The translations under genes and the position numbers were made by a program. Of a stretch of 64,000 bases of DNA, positions 48,507 to 60,385 are shown one piece after another. This DNA is from Listeria welshimeri serovar 6b str. SLCC5334 (GTDB lineage: Bacteria > Bacillota > Bacilli > Lactobacillales > Listeriaceae): contig NC_008555.1 of the NCBI RefSeq assembly GCF_000060285.1, forward strand, positions 1,488,001-1,552,000, read 5' to 3'. The first letter of the stretch is position 1. Each line of letters opens with the position of its first letter. The notes under the pieces were generated by a model. The model was given only the letters and a program-made list of their open reading frames with translations. It searched no databases and had not been told where the DNA came from.

Positions 48507-50847
48507 TTTCTAGTTCCTCCGCATTCGGGTAAATTGATGTTTCCATCATTGATTTCATCCAACTATGAAGCTCAGTATAATTGGAGTATAACAGTTTTTT
48601 TCGAGTAGTTATTTCTTCTACTTTTTGTTGATAAACAGTGGATTCATCCAAATTACGTTTTTCAACAACTTGGTTAATAATAATCTGACCACTTTCCATT
48701 TTAGCAAATTCTAAATCAAAAAACACGTTTGACATGAAATCAATTTGTTCTTTGTTCCAGCCAAATTTTTGTATTAATCTAGGTGTGTATTTTTCGATTG
48801 GAAATGGTTGGAATTTTTTAATTAAACTATAGAGTTCAGCAAATGCAACCCGGTCTGGTATGGTCGGAATTTGATTCCCTTCCGCTGCATCAAAATGAAC
48901 AAAAATTCGTTCTGGTTTTGTTTCACGGACAATCTGCTCGATTAATTCCATATTCGTTGGAATGTCCGCAAAAACGAGTTCTTCTGTTTGGAAATCCGCA
49001 GTAAAGCTTTCCGTTTCATTCACCAAAATATGATTTTGATCTCCAAGAGTTGCTACTGTTCTTTCTTCAAAACAAACAAAAATCCTTGAATCGCTTTGTT
49101 CTTGGAGAATTCGCGACCATTCCGATTTATTTCGAACGTCAAACAACTGCCAATGCGGCACATCCATATCCATCAATCGTAATTGTGGTTTTTTGATATT
49201 ATTCCATTCATTAATGGATAATTCTCCAACTACATCCACAGCTGCGGAAGGTGAAATCTTTTCAACTAAGTCTCCTACACCAAAGCCAATTGCATCCAAA
49301 GCGACCTCACTCTCATCCTCTTGAAGCAATGTTTTTAAATGTGTCTTATCTGCTCCGATTCTTTTGGTTCCTTTTAAATTCATCTTTTCTAAAAGGAAAA
49401 TTGGTTTAGGATTATCCATCCCAAATGGCGCTAATTTTTCTAACTGAGTAATAAAAGAAACAGATATATCCGTAAGTTTCAATTTTTCTTCTATTTTTAA
49501 TGAAGGTCTGAAATCTGCCTCAGAAAGATAACTTGCTTCTTTTTGTAGGAGTGTGTCTAGTTCTGCTAGATTGTCTGCCGGCAAAGTTAAACCTGCTGCC
49601 ATTGGATGTCCACCAAATGCAGTCATTAAATCGCGATGTTTATCCAAAGCTTCATATAAGTGAAAAGCCTCTACACTACGGCCTGAACCTTTTGCAACAC
49701 CAGTCACTGGATCAATGCCAAGGACAATTGCCGGTCTGTTATATACACCTACTAATTTGGATGCTACAATTCCAAGGATTCCTGTATTCCATCCTTCACC
49801 GTATACCACGAGCACATTTCCTAACGATTCTTTTGCTTCGATTGTTTCCATCGCTAATTTTGTAGTGTCTACAACTATTTGTTTCCGTTCTTTATTAGCA
49901 TCATCTATTTCCTCTGCTAAGAAAAGTGCTTCTTCTGGATCTTCTGTTAAAAGCAAATCAGCAGCAGGATCTGCCGGACCTAGTCTACCAACAGCATTAA
50001 GGCGCGGCGCTAAACCAAATCCAATTGTTTCTTCAGTTGCTTCTTCTAATTTTAAGCTCGCTTTTTTCGCTAAAACTGCTAAACCTAGATTTGCTCCTTC
50101 ACGCAATTGTCTTAATCCAAGTTGCACTAACAGACGATTTTCATCCGTTAAGGAAACTAAATCTGCTACTGTTCCGACAGCAACAAGGTCCAGTAACTCT
50201 TTTGGTTCCTCACCAAGAAGCGCGTGAGCCAATTTATAAGCCACGCCAACTCCAGCTAATTCATCAAACGGATAAGCTGATTTAGGATGTTTTGGATGAA
50301 TCACCGCAATTGCTTCCGGCATAACTTCACGGGGCTCATGATGATCAGTGACAATAACATCCAATCCAATTTCTTTCGCATGCGTCATAACTTCCAGTGC
50401 CGCAATACCATTATCAACAGTAATAATTAAATCGACACCTTGTGTTTTCGCCATATCAAAAGCAGGAATGTTAGGTCCATAACCTTCAGTAAAACGATTA
50501 GGAATATAAAATTCTGCGTTCGCACCTAAGTGTTTTAACGTCTTCATTAATACTGCGATACTTGTTACTCCGTCAGCATCATAATCTCCATATACTAAAA
50601 TTTGCTCATTTAGCTTAATTGCTTCCTTTATCCGAGCAACAGCAAGGTCCATTTCAGCCAATAAAAAAGGATCGTAACTTTCATATTTTTCTGGGTGGAA
50701 AAATTTATCGAATTGCCCTTGCGTTGTAATTTTTCTTTTTAACAGTAATTTTGCAAGTGGAAGCGCAATTTTTAGTTGTTCAGCTAAATGAATCGCTTTA
50801 TCTTCTGCTACTTCCTCGATATTCCATAAGTATTTAGAATGAATCAC
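48496..50847 (-). CDS. recJ: Single-stranded-DNA-specific exonuclease RecJ
   Basis: 5'-3' single-strand exonuclease of the DHH family used in recombination and repair. It has 783 residues from GTG 50847, chosen because GAGGTGG sits just upstream; the open frame to 50913 lacks family similarity. Motifs are [24 protein letters not shown] and GRLGPA, and the DHHA1 part has [12 protein letters not shown] longer Firmicute C-terminal extension is present. Co-transcribed with apt. Confidence 0.95.
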
Positions 50848-50915
50848 ATTACCCCACCTCTCAACCTTCCTATTATATCTAAAATCACTAGAAAAACCAA
50901 GAGGAATCTTCAAAA

Positions 50916-50946
50916 CAAAAAAATGCTAGCTGATTAAGCTAGCATC
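50916..50946 (-). terminator. lapA-like gene terminator
   Basis: An 8-bp stem (ATGCTAGC with GCTAGCAT) and a 7-base loop, followed on the minus strand by seven T, just past the stop. Confidence 0.8.
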
Positions 50947-50953
50947 TTACTCT

Positions 50954-51298
50954 TTATTCAATTGGTTCTACTACTTTTTCAGTATCGCGTTTTTCTACTT
51001 GAGATGAATGAGTTTTCATCGCTTTAGCAGCAGCTAATTGACGTTCTAACTCTGTCTTTTCGGTCGTTAATTGTTTTACTTTTTTCTTCATGCCACGAGA
51101 TTTCGCGATATTTAAGAAAAAGATAATCAAGCAACCAAATAAGACGGAACCTAGAATAATTAATATTAAAGGCCATTCTGCTTGAGCAAATAAAAAGTTA
51201 ACTTCGACTGGGTCTACGTTAATAACTGCAAAAATCGCAATAATAAGTGCTAAAATTATCCCCACAATTACTTGCCACTGTACTTTATTTTCTTTCAT
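50954..51298 (-). CDS. LapA-domain (DUF1049) membrane protein
   Basis: Small LapA-type membrane protein. In enterobacteria LapA works with LapB in envelope assembly, but the Firmicute role is unclear. It has 114 residues with two transmembrane segments near 10-28 and 42-64 (the NVDPVEVNFLF hinge between them is the family mark) and a cytoplasmic coiled coil (KKKVKQLTTEKTELERQL). It is its own unit with a terminator. Confidence 0.85.
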   Translation of the reverse strand: MKENKVQWQVIVGIILALIIAIFAVINVDPVEVNFLFAQAEWPLILIILGSVLFGCLIIFFLNIAKSRGMKKKVKQLTTEKTELERQLAAAKAMKTHSSQVEKRDTEKVVEPIE

Positions 51299-51352
51299 AT
51301 TTTCTCCCTCCTTGCAATAGATATCTTATTATTTACCCGTTTACTTCTTATT

Positions 51353-51389
51353 AAAAACAGCCGAATTCCATTTTGTGAAATTCGGCTGT
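51353..51389 (-). terminator. secDF intrinsic terminator
   Basis: An 11-bp perfect stem (ACAGCCGAATT with AATTCGGCTGT), followed on the minus strand by TTTTT, just past the secDF stop. Confidence 0.85.
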
Positions 51390-51394
51390 CCTTT

Positions 51395-53659
51395 TTATAC
51401 TACAGGTTGCCCATTATTGCGAGGTTTTTTCTTTTTAACCGTACTAATAGGTCCTTTTTTTCGTAGTTGTCTAGCTTTAAATACATACCATAATTGCATG
51501 GCCATAAAGATAGAAGAGAATACACTTGAAATCAGCCCCACAAGTAAAGCAATGGAGAAGTTTAAGATGGACTCACTACCAAATAGTACTAATGCGAGTA
51601 CAGTGAAAACCACTGTTAAAATGGTGTTTATAGAACGGGTGAAAGTTTGACGTAATGCCTTATTAACAGCATCTGCAATCTCTTCTTTCGTTTTGAAACG
51701 TTGCATCTTCATACTAATATCTCGTATTCGGTCTGCGGTGACTATCGTATCATTTATGGAATAACCGATAACCGTCAGAACCGCGGCAATAAAGGTCAAG
51801 TCAACCTCCAGCCTTGTTACACTAAAGAAGATAAAGATGATAAATGCGTCGAATAGTAAGGAAAGAATCGCCGCAATACCCATATAAAACTCAAATCTGA
51901 CAGCAATGTATAATACAATCAATATAGAAGCTACTCCAAGCGCCCAGAAGCCATTTTTGGCAAGTTCTTTACCAACTGTTGGCGAAACTGTACTAATGCT
52001 CGGTTCATGCTTGTACTTGTCATTAAAGTAGTCTTTGAACTTAGCTACATCATTTTGTGATAATGTACCTTTGTAAGAAACTACGGCTGTTTTAGAACCT
52101 GTTCCTTGGAAAACAATATCATCTGATGGCATATTAATCGTATCTAAATCTTTTTTAATTTGTGTTTCAGTAAGTGTTTGATTGGCCGTTATCTCTGCTC
52201 GAGTCCCACTGGCGAAATCAATACCAAGGTTTAATCTAAATATGGACAATATGATAATACCAACAATAACTATTCCAGCAAAAGTAGATAAGAACAGACG
52301 ATGATGTTTAACAAAGTCATACCGATCAAAGTGTGTTTTTAAACTAAAGCTATTAATGCCTTCGTGCAAGTTATGAATGTCTTTGCGCTTAACGGCAAAG
52401 AATCCTGGTTTATTGTTAAGCCAATTACTTTTCACTAATAATCCAAGTAAGAATCTGGAACCCCAAACAGCAGTTAAGAAGCTGACTAGAATACTAATGA
52501 TTAATACTGTAGCGAAACCTTTGATTGAGCTTGTTCCAAAGTAGAAGAGAACCGCAGCCACGATAAGTGTCGTTAAGTTACCATCTAAAATTGCACGGAA
52601 AGCTTCTTTTCCACCAACTTCAAATGCAGCTTTAGTCGACCTTCCGACTTTGATTTCTTCTTTGATTCGCTCGTAGGTAATTACGTTCGCGTCAACTGCC
52701 ATACCTATCCCCAGAATTAACCCTGCAATTCCTGGTAAAGTAAGTGTCGCATTAAGTAAACTTAGAATGAGTAGTACTAAATAAGTGTAAGCAACTAATG
52801 TGATAGATGCTACTACACCTGGTAAACGGTATACGGCCATCATGAAAATAAAGATAGCGATAACGCCAATAATACCAGCTAAAATTGTTTCTTGTAAGGC
52901 ATCCTGACCAAATTGTGCTCCGACTGATGTGGAATACACTTCTTTCATTTTTACAGGTAATGCTCCTGAATTTAACAACTCAGCTAAATCTTTTGCTTCT
53001 TCTGTCGTGAAACTACCTGAAATTTCTACCTTGTCTGTATCAAGCACACTACTTACATTTGGTGCAGATAAGTATGCCGGATCTTTCTTTTCGCGCTCTG
53101 TTTTATATTTTTGACCTTCTTTCCAATCTAACCAAATAACTAATTGGTTGTCCGGAGCTTCTGCCAAAATTGTTTTTGTTACACTAGCAAATTTATCAGC
53201 GCTTTTTAGTTTTAAAGTAACAATTGGATTATTGCTGGAGTCGAATGCTTGTTTTGCACCCCCTGCAACTAAGTCACTACCATTCATCATCATTTTATCA
53301 TTTGCATCTCTAAATGATAATTGAGCTGTAGTGGATAACATTTTTCGTGCTTCTGCTTGGTCGGTTATCCCAGCAAGTTGAACACGAATCCGGTTATTTC
53401 CTTCGATTTGAATACTTGGTTCTGCTACCCCTAATGAATTGACACGCTTATCAAGTGAAGTTACAGTATCTGTTAATGTTTGTTTAGATACTTTTCCATC
53501 TCCATTAGCTGGTGACACTTCATAAAGAACTTCAAAACCCCCTTGAAGATCTAAACCAAGATTGATATTTTGCATAACCATTTTTGCGGTACCAAATACA
53601 GCACCAAAGATAATTGCAACTACTAGAAAGAAAATAACTATCTTACTCTTTTTTACCAT
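51395..53659 (-). CDS. secDF: Protein translocase SecDF (fused)
   Basis: Proton-driven accessory of the Sec translocon, an RND-family fusion of SecD and SecF usual in Bacillales. It has 754 residues and twelve predicted transmembrane segments. The SecD half has LGLDLQGGFEVLYEV and GIGMAVDANVITYERIKEE; the SecF half has LGIDFASGTRAEI and TVIGYSINDTIVTADRIRD. A comN-like gene lies upstream. Confidence 0.97.
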   Translation of the reverse strand: MVKKSKIVIFFLVVAIIFGAVFGTAKMVMQNINLGLDLQGGFEVLYEVSPANGDGKVSKQTLTDTVTSLDKRVNSLGVAEPSIQIEGNNRIRVQLAGITDQAEARKMLSTTAQLSFRDANDKMMMNGSDLVAGGAKQAFDSSNNPIVTLKLKSADKFASVTKTILAEAPDNQLVIWLDWKEGQKYKTEREKKDPAYLSAPNVSSVLDTDKVEISGSFTTEEAKDLAELLNSGALPVKMKEVYSTSVGAQFGQDALQETILAGIIGVIAIFIFMMAVYRLPGVVASITLVAYTYLVLLILSLLNATLTLPGIAGLILGIGMAVDANVITYERIKEEIKVGRSTKAAFEVGGKEAFRAILDGNLTTLIVAAVLFYFGTSSIKGFATVLIISILVSFLTAVWGSRFLLGLLVKSNWLNNKPGFFAVKRKDIHNLHEGINSFSLKTHFDRYDFVKHHRLFLSTFAGIVIVGIIILSIFRLNLGIDFASGTRAEITANQTLTETQIKKDLDTINMPSDDIVFQGTGSKTAVVSYKGTLSQNDVAKFKDYFNDKYKHEPSISTVSPTVGKELAKNGFWALGVASILIVLYIAVRFEFYMGIAAILSLLFDAFIIFIFFSVTRLEVDLTFIAAVLTVIGYSINDTIVTADRIRDISMKMQRFKTKEEIADAVNKALRQTFTRSINTILTVVFTVLALVLFGSESILNFSIALLVGLISSVFSSIFMAMQLWYVFKARQLRKKGPISTVKKKKPRNNGQPVV

Positions 53660-53768
53660 TTCTGTTTCGTTCCTCCCTCATCTAAACCATAACAAATCCC
53701 AGTCAAACAACAAATACTCCTATTGTATATGAATACATTTCTATTTCTAAGTACTTATCATTAGACTG

Positions 53769-54062
53769 TTAATCTTCCATATTTGGTAGAAGCGTATTTT
53801 CCGCTTGAGAAACATGGTTATTAGATTCTTGTTCAGCCGTTGTCATAATAAATTGCATTAATTGTCCGATTTTCATTTGCATTACATCATTTATTCTTTC
53901 ATGTAATGCTGGGGCTGGGTTATTCTTCCATTTTTCTTCTGTTAAAAATGCCCAAATGTGACTAGTCTTGATTTCCCGGTAACCTAGAATATGAAAATCT
54001 TCCACTTTAATTAAAATTGCTGGTTCTAAATCTTCATACCAAGCCGAAAATCTATCCGTCAT
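53769..54062 (-). CDS. comN: ComN-like post-transcriptional regulator (YrzD)
   Basis: Small cytosolic protein of the ComN family. In B. subtilis ComN acts post-transcriptionally on comE mRNA. It has 97 residues from ATG 54062 (AAGGGGAT upstream; the ATG at 54101 lacks a site). The conserved core is FSAWYEDLEPAILIKVEDFHILGY and IWAFLTEEKWK. It is between yajC and secDF, the Bacillus position. A tail of about 30 residues is not conserved to my knowledge. Confidence 0.82.
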   Translation of the reverse strand: MTDRFSAWYEDLEPAILIKVEDFHILGYREIKTSHIWAFLTEEKWKNNPAPALHERINDVMQMKIGQLMQFIMTTAEQESNNHVSQAENTLLPNMED

Positions 54063-54151
54063 CAAGTCATCCCCTTTCTTAAACAATAAGCATATTCCCA
54101 TTTTATCTAAAAAAAGCTTAAATGGGAAGTATAAGCTCTATTTTTATGTTT

Positions 54152-54193
54152 AAAAAATGCCACTCCACCGTTTAAAGGGAAATGGCATTTTTA
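54152..54193 (-). terminator. yajC intrinsic terminator
   Basis: A stem with a bulge (AAATGCCA, then TTTCC, with GGAG and TGGCATTT), followed on the minus strand by six T, 10 bases after the yajC stop. Confidence 0.75.
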
Positions 54194-54202
54194 TTTCGAG
54201 TA

Positions 54203-54547
54203 TTATTTGTTGTCTTCTACAACATCAGTGTCATCAGAAGTTGTTTCTGCTACAACTGGATTAGAAACTGCATTCCCTTTTTCAAGGACAGTTCTTACTG
54301 CATTACGGTCAAAAGTTAATTTGCTGTTTCCGCATTTCAAAATGACTGTGCCATCTTCAATTGCTTCTACAATACCGTGAAGTCCACCAATGGTAATAAT
54401 TTTATCACCTTTTGCTAAACTGCTTTGCATATTTTGTACTTCTTTTTGACGTTTTTGTTGAGGTCTGATTAGTAAGAAATAGAACAAAACGATCATTAAG
54501 ACGATTGGGACAAATGCTAAAATACCACTACCACCCATATTTTCCAA
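54203..54547 (-). CDS. yajC: Preprotein translocase subunit YajC
   Basis: Small single-pass membrane protein that associates with SecDF. It has 114 residues, with a transmembrane segment near residues 9-27 and the signature FYFLLIRPQQKRQKE, then a small soluble domain (KGDKIITIGGLHGIV) and an acidic tail. It follows tgt after 24 bases, the usual queA-tgt-yajC order. Confidence 0.95.
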   Translation of the reverse strand: MENMGGSGILAFVPIVLMIVLFYFLLIRPQQKRQKEVQNMQSSLAKGDKIITIGGLHGIVEAIEDGTVILKCGNSKLTFDRNAVRTVLEKGNAVSNPVVAETTSDDTDVVEDNK

Positions 54548-54571
54548 CTCCTTTCAATACTTTATATATAT

Positions 54572-55714
<1,143 letters not shown>

Positions 55715-55798
55715 TTACCTCTTTCTAATTTACTCTATTCACTAGCATAACGAAAATCACTGATGAAAACAAGCTTTTATGTTATTTTTTTTCGTAAA

Positions 55799-56827
55799 TT
55801 AATGAATAAACATCGCATCACCAAAACTAAAGAAGCGATATTGTTGTTCTACTGCATGGTTGTAGGCAGCTAAAATATTTGTTCGATTAGATAAAGCGGA
55901 TACAAGCATAATCAATGTCGATTTTGGTAAATGTAAATTAGTTATTAGCGCATCTACTGCCTGAAACGTATATCCTGGAGAAATAAAAATATCTGTCCAA
56001 CCAGATTCTGCAACTAGTTTACCTTCATTATGACTCGCAATTGTTTCTAAAGTTCGGATAGATGTGGTTCCAACTGCGACAACTTTTCCTCCAGTTGCTT
56101 TAATTTTATTAATTCGATTAGCAGCGTCTTCCGTTAAACGGTAAAATTCAGAATGCATTTTGTGATTGGCAGTATCTTCCACATCCACTGGGCGGAACGT
56201 TCCAAGCCCAACATGAAGCGTAACAAAAATGATTTCTACCCCTTTTGCGCTAATTTGAGCTAATAAATCTTCTGTGAAATGAAGACCCGCAGTTGGAGCT
56301 GCTGCAGAGCCATTTTCTTTTGCATAAACTGTTTGATAACGGTCTTGATCTGCAAGTTGTTCTTTAATGTATGGAGGAAGCGGCATTTCACCAAGTTGCT
56401 CCAATACTTCATAAAAAATACCTTCATAAGAAAATTCTAAGATGCGCCCACCGTGTTCCAGTTCTTCTAAACATGTGGCTTTTAGAGCTCCGTTACCAAA
56501 TGTAATTGTGCCGCCTTTACGAATTCTTTTAGCTGGTTTTACTAAAGTTTCCCAAGCATTTCCTTCTTTTTGTTTTAAAAGTAAAACTTCTATGTGCGCG
56601 CCAGTTTCATCTTTAGTTCCATGAAGTCTCGCTGGTAAAACACGTGTATCATTTAATACTAACGCGTCTCCTTCATTTAAATAACTTAAAATATCTGTAA
56701 AATGTTGGTCTTTTATTTCGCCTGACTTTTTATCAAGTACCATTAGCCTGCTTGAAGTTCGGTCTAGTAGTGGAGTTTGCGCAATTAATTCTTCTGGTAA
56801 ATCAAAATCAAAATCTTCTACTTTCAT
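55799..56827 (-). CDS. queA: S-adenosylmethionine:tRNA ribosyltransferase-isomerase
   Basis: Transfers the ribosyl part of SAM to preQ1 in tRNA, forming epoxyqueuosine. It has 342 residues, with [13 protein letters not shown] at the start, [14 protein letters not shown] and GLGTFRPV as family motifs. It lies 3 bases after ruvB. The 87-base gap before tgt shows no hairpin. Confidence 0.97.
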   Translation of the reverse strand: MKVEDFDFDLPEELIAQTPLLDRTSSRLMVLDKKSGEIKDQHFTDILSYLNEGDALVLNDTRVLPARLHGTKDETGAHIEVLLLKQKEGNAWETLVKPAKRIRKGGTITFGNGALKATCLEELEHGGRILEFSYEGIFYEVLEQLGEMPLPPYIKEQLADQDRYQTVYAKENGSAAAPTAGLHFTEDLLAQISAKGVEIIFVTLHVGLGTFRPVDVEDTANHKMHSEFYRLTEDAANRINKIKATGGKVVAVGTTSIRTLETIASHNEGKLVAESGWTDIFISPGYTFQAVDALITNLHLPKSTLIMLVSALSNRTNILAAYNHAVEQQYRFFSFGDAMFIH

Positions 56828-56830
56828 TCT

Positions 56831-57838
56831 TTATACCTCTTTTTCATAACTTATTCCTAAATGGTTATATGCAGTTTCGGTTGCGATTCTTCCACGCGGC
56901 GTTCTTTGTAGAAATCCGATTTGTAGTAAGTATGGTTCTTGCATATCTTCAATAGTTTCGCGCTCTTCGCCAATACTTGCAGCGATTGTGTCCAAGCCGA
57001 CAGGACCACCTCGAAAAGATTGGATAATCGTATGCAACAATTTTTGGTCAATCGTATCGAGTCCTCTTGGATCAACTTGAAGTAATGTGAGTGCTTCTTT
57101 CGCCAATTTTTCTGTAACGGTTCCATTTCCGCGCACTTGCGCAAAATCCCGCACACGTTTTAATAGACGATTAGCTATTCGCGGGGTTCCCCGTGAACGC
57201 CTAGCAATTTCACGCGCACCAAGATCATCGATTTTTGTATCCAAAATACCAGCAGTTCTAAGGACAATTTCAGTTAATTGCTCTTCTGTATAAAATTCCA
57301 AATGATCAATAACACCAAAACGATCTCTAAGTGGTGCTGACAAAAGACCCGCTCGAGTCGTCGCACCAATAAGTGTAAATGGCGGCAAATCTAATCGTAC
57401 AGAACGCGCGGTGGGACCAGTTCCAATGACAATATCCAAACAATAATCTTCCATAGCTGGATACAAAATCTCTTCAATCGCTCGTGATAAACGATGGATT
57501 TCATCAATAAATAAAACATCTCCAGGTTCAAGACTTGTCAATATAGTCGCCAAGTCGCCTGGTCGTTCAATCGCAGGACCACTCGTTGTTTTAATTTGAC
57601 TCCCCATTTCAGAAGCAATCACCATCGCAAGTGTGGTTTTACCAAGTCCGGGTGGGCCATATAAAAGCACATGATCCAGTGCTTCATTTCGGAGCGTTGC
57701 CGCCTCAATAAAGACCGTTAAATTGTTCTTTACTTTGTCTTGACCAATATATTGTGAAAGGGTCTGTGGCCGCAAACTAGTTTCAAAAGATACTTCTTCT
57801 GCGTCTACCGTTTCACTTGAAATAATTCGTTCATCCAT
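56831..57838 (-). CDS. ruvB: Holliday junction branch migration helicase RuvB
   Basis: AAA+ motor of branch migration, working with RuvA. It has 335 residues, with [13 protein letters not shown] at the start, Walker [10 protein letters not shown], Walker B FIDEIHRL, and [18 protein letters not shown]. The C-terminal winged helix ends RTPRGRIAT. It follows ruvA after 15 bases. Confidence 0.98.
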   Translation of the reverse strand: MDERIISSETVDAEEVSFETSLRPQTLSQYIGQDKVKNNLTVFIEAATLRNEALDHVLLYGPPGLGKTTLAMVIASEMGSQIKTTSGPAIERPGDLATILTSLEPGDVLFIDEIHRLSRAIEEILYPAMEDYCLDIVIGTGPTARSVRLDLPPFTLIGATTRAGLLSAPLRDRFGVIDHLEFYTEEQLTEIVLRTAGILDTKIDDLGAREIARRSRGTPRIANRLLKRVRDFAQVRGNGTVTEKLAKEALTLLQVDPRGLDTIDQKLLHTIIQSFRGGPVGLDTIAASIGEERETIEDMQEPYLLQIGFLQRTPRGRIATETAYNHLGISYEKEV

Positions 57839-57853
57839 GCCACAAGCTCCTCT

Positions 57854-58459
57854 CTATTTTGTCATTAATCGTAGTGCTAGCTTGATATATGCATCACTCG
57901 TTAAGTCATTTTCTTTAGATAGTTTTGGAATTACTTTTTTAAGCTCTTTCGTGCTGTAGCCTAATGCTTCTAGTGCTAAAACTGCTTCTTCTAATTGCGG
58001 AGAAAGCCCATGAACGATATCGTTTTCTGGAGCTTTAAAGACAATTTCACTAGCAACAACATCGGCCAATTTTCCTTTTAAATCAAGGATAATTTGGCGC
58101 GCCGTTTTTTTGCCAACACTTGGGAACTTTGTTAAATAAACATCATCTTCTGATTCAATCGCTGTAATAAGCGGCACAACATCTCCAGAAGCAATAATTG
58201 CTAAGGCGCTCTTTGGCCCAATTCCAGAAACACTTAGTAGCTTTTTGAATAAGTAACGTTCCTCTGTTGATTGAAAACCGAACAAAGAAATATTGTCTTC
58301 CCGCACATGCTGATATAAAAACACTTGTGCTTCTGATCCTTCTAATCGTTGAAAGGAAAACGGGTTTCCTGTAATTATTTGATAGCCAATTTGTCCAGCT
58401 TCGACAACTATATATTCAGGTGTAATTGTTGTAACTTTTCCTTTTATGTAATCGTACAA
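57854..58459 (-). CDS. ruvA: Holliday junction DNA-binding subunit RuvA
   Basis: Binds the junction as a tetramer and loads RuvB. It has 201 residues from TTG 58459 (AGAGG 9 bases upstream). Domain I is [12 protein letters not shown], domain II has the helix-hairpin-helix [15 protein letters not shown] and [20 protein letters not shown], and domain III is at the C-terminus. It heads the ruvA-ruvB-queA-tgt-yajC series. A TATAAT lies upstream at 58492-58497. Confidence 0.97.
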
Positions 58460-58491
58460 TTTATTCGTCCTCTTTTCGTTTCACGTCATAC

Positions 58492-58497
58492 ATTATA
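58492..58497 (-). promoter_or_regulatory. ruvA -10 element
   Basis: A perfect TATAAT on the minus strand, 33 bases before the ruvA TTG. The -35 is weak. Confidence 0.4.
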
Positions 58498-58583
58498 TGA
58501 TAGCATAAAAAGGAACGTCTGTACTAGTTTTTGTTCATAAAAGGAATTGATATCTAGTTTACATAATAATATTATTGACGTCT

Positions 58584-59519
58584 TTATAAAAATTGGATAT
58601 TTTCTTTGATAACAAAAGCTGAATGATCAAAAGCCTGTTGTTCTTCTTCATCTAATTTTAAAGAAATAATTTCTTTCACACCGTTTTGGCTTAAGACAGC
58701 CGGAACTCCGATTGCTAATCCTGTTTGTCCATATTCTCCGTCCAAAACACATGACACGGTAAGCGCCCGTTGGCTACCACTGAAAATATGACGACAAATC
58801 TCCACAATGGTTCCAGCAATTCCATATTCAGTGCAACCTTTTTGATGATAAATTTCAAATCCAGTATCCCGAGCTGTTTCACCAATTAATTTTAAATCGA
58901 GTGATTCACCAAGTTTTTCCATACTATACTCATTGACTGGTTTTCCGTAAATAGATGAATGGGACCAAACTGGAAACTGGGAATCACCATGTTCTCCTAG
59001 AATAAATGCGTCAATACTTTGGGCAGCGATATCTAATTTCTCTGCTAATAAGCGTCGTAATCTCGTTGTATCAAGCCAAACTCCAGTTCCAAGTACTCGC
59101 TCTCTTGGTAAGCCTGATAATTTCCACACTTGATAGGTGATGATATCGCACGGATTGGTAGCAATTAAGAAAATCCCTTTAAAACCGCCTTTCATCATCT
59201 CTGGAACAATGCTAGCAACTATTCTTGATGTACTTCTAAGTTCGTCTAAGCGTGTTTGACCTTCCTTTAATGGGCCGGCTGTTACCGTAATCACTGCAAT
59301 ATCTACATCTGCGCAATCACTAGCTTCACGTACAGAAATATCCATCTTCCCAGGCATAAATGCAGCTGCATCTGCCAAGTCTTTCCGATTTCCTTCTACA
59401 CGTTCTTTATTTAAATCAACAAGGATTAATTCTTCAACAAATTTTTGATTTACAAATGCGTGGGCCGCAGCTGATCCTACATTACCTGCCCCAATTATCA
59501 TCACTTTACGTGGTTTCAT
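58584..59519 (-). CDS. L-lactate dehydrogenase family paralogue (L-2-hydroxyacid dehydrogenase)
   Basis: NAD-dependent L-LDH/MDH fold enzyme of 311 residues. The NAD turn is GAGNVGSAAAHA. Asp168/Arg171 are in DTTRLR and catalytic His195 is in GEHGDSQFPVWS (LDH numbering). The substrate loop reads AGPLKEGQTRL, one residue shorter than the LDH form, and by my alignment Leu replaces the Gln102 that sets lactate specificity; Arg109 is kept. So this second enzyme may prefer another 2-oxoacid. It follows yebC, and the yebC terminator lies just before its ribosome binding site. Confidence 0.88.
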   Translation of the reverse strand: MKPRKVMIIGAGNVGSAAAHAFVNQKFVEELILVDLNKERVEGNRKDLADAAAFMPGKMDISVREASDCADVDIAVITVTAGPLKEGQTRLDELRSTSRIVASIVPEMMKGGFKGIFLIATNPCDIITYQVWKLSGLPRERVLGTGVWLDTTRLRRLLAEKLDIAAQSIDAFILGEHGDSQFPVWSHSSIYGKPVNEYSMEKLGESLDLKLIGETARDTGFEIYHQKGCTEYGIAGTIVEICRHIFSGSQRALTVSCVLDGEYGQTGLAIGVPAVLSQNGVKEIISLKLDEEEQQAFDHSAFVIKENIQFL

Positions 59520-59544
59520 TTTTATTTCCTCCTATTATTTATAT

Positions 59545-59584
59545 AAAACACCCCCATTCAAATGATTCGAAAAAGGGGTGTTTT
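59545..59584 (-). terminator. yebC terminator upstream of the LDH paralogue
   Basis: A 10-bp perfect stem (AAAACACCCC with GGGGTGTTTT), a 20-base loop and a T/A-rich tail. It ends 25 bases before the LDH-paralogue start. Confidence 0.7.
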
Positions 59585-59586
59585 AC

Positions 59587-60312
59587 TTAATTTATTTCAG
59601 CGTTTGTGTAAACTTCTTGTACATCATCATCATCTTCCAGTGCTTCCATCATCTTATCAAATTGTGTTTGATTATTCTCCGCAATTTCATTATACACAGT
59701 CGGAAACATTGAAAGCTCTGCTGTAGCAAAAGTATAACCAGCATTTTGAAGCGCATCTTTTACTTCTGAAAATGTGGCAGGATTCGTGAAGATTTCAAAT
59801 ACATCCTCACTTACCTCTACATCATCTGCACCCGCTTCAATTGCTTCTAACATAAATTCGTCTTCATCAATGGTTAAACCTTCTCTTAAAATTACTAAAT
59901 AACCTTTACGATCAAACATATAACTGACACTCCCTGTTTCACCAAGACTGCCACCATTTTTGTTAAATGCTACACGAACATTAGTGCTTGTGCGGTTTTT
60001 ATTATCTGTTAGCGCATGGACAAGTACAGCAATCCCACCTGGCGCGTATCCTTCGTAAGTAACTTCATCATAATTTTCGCCACTTGTATTACCAGCAGCC
60101 TTATCAATTGCACGTTTAATATTGTCGTTTGGCATATTGACTGCTTTCGCTTTATCCATAACTAACCGGAGTGCTGGATTCAGATTCGGGTCAGGGCCTT
60201 TTTTTGCTGCCACAAAAATTTCTCTCGCTAACTTTTGAAATACTTTAGAACGCTTCGAATCTTGTGCGTTTTTTCGACCTTGGATATTATTCCATTTTGA
60301 ATGTCCTGACAT
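59587..60312 (-). CDS. yebC: YebC/PmpR-family protein
   Basis: YebC family protein, named as transcriptional regulators and more recently linked to translation of proline-rich stretches. It has 241 residues from ATG 60312 (AAGGAG upstream; the frame is open to 60384 but not conserved). [23 protein letters not shown] is the family start, followed by [18 protein letters not shown]. It is monocistronic. Confidence 0.95.
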   Translation of the reverse strand: MSGHSKWNNIQGRKNAQDSKRSKVFQKLAREIFVAAKKGPDPNLNPALRLVMDKAKAVNMPNDNIKRAIDKAAGNTSGENYDEVTYEGYAPGGIAVLVHALTDNKNRTSTNVRVAFNKNGGSLGETGSVSYMFDRKGYLVILREGLTIDEDEFMLEAIEAGADDVEVSEDVFEIFTNPATFSEVKDALQNAGYTFATAELSMFPTVYNEIAENNQTQFDKMMEALEDDDDVQEVYTNAEIN

Positions 60313-60355
60313 CTGTTTCACTCCTTCAAGTTTTAGTAAAGCTTTTCTCCTACAA

Positions 60356-60384
60356 ATTTTAACGTAAAAAAGCACTCTTCGCAA
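60356..60384 (-). promoter_or_regulatory. yebC promoter
   Basis: Minus strand TTGCGA, 17-base spacer, TAAAAT, 44 bases before the yebC start and just past the pheA terminator. Confidence 0.6.
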
Positions 60385-60385
60385 A

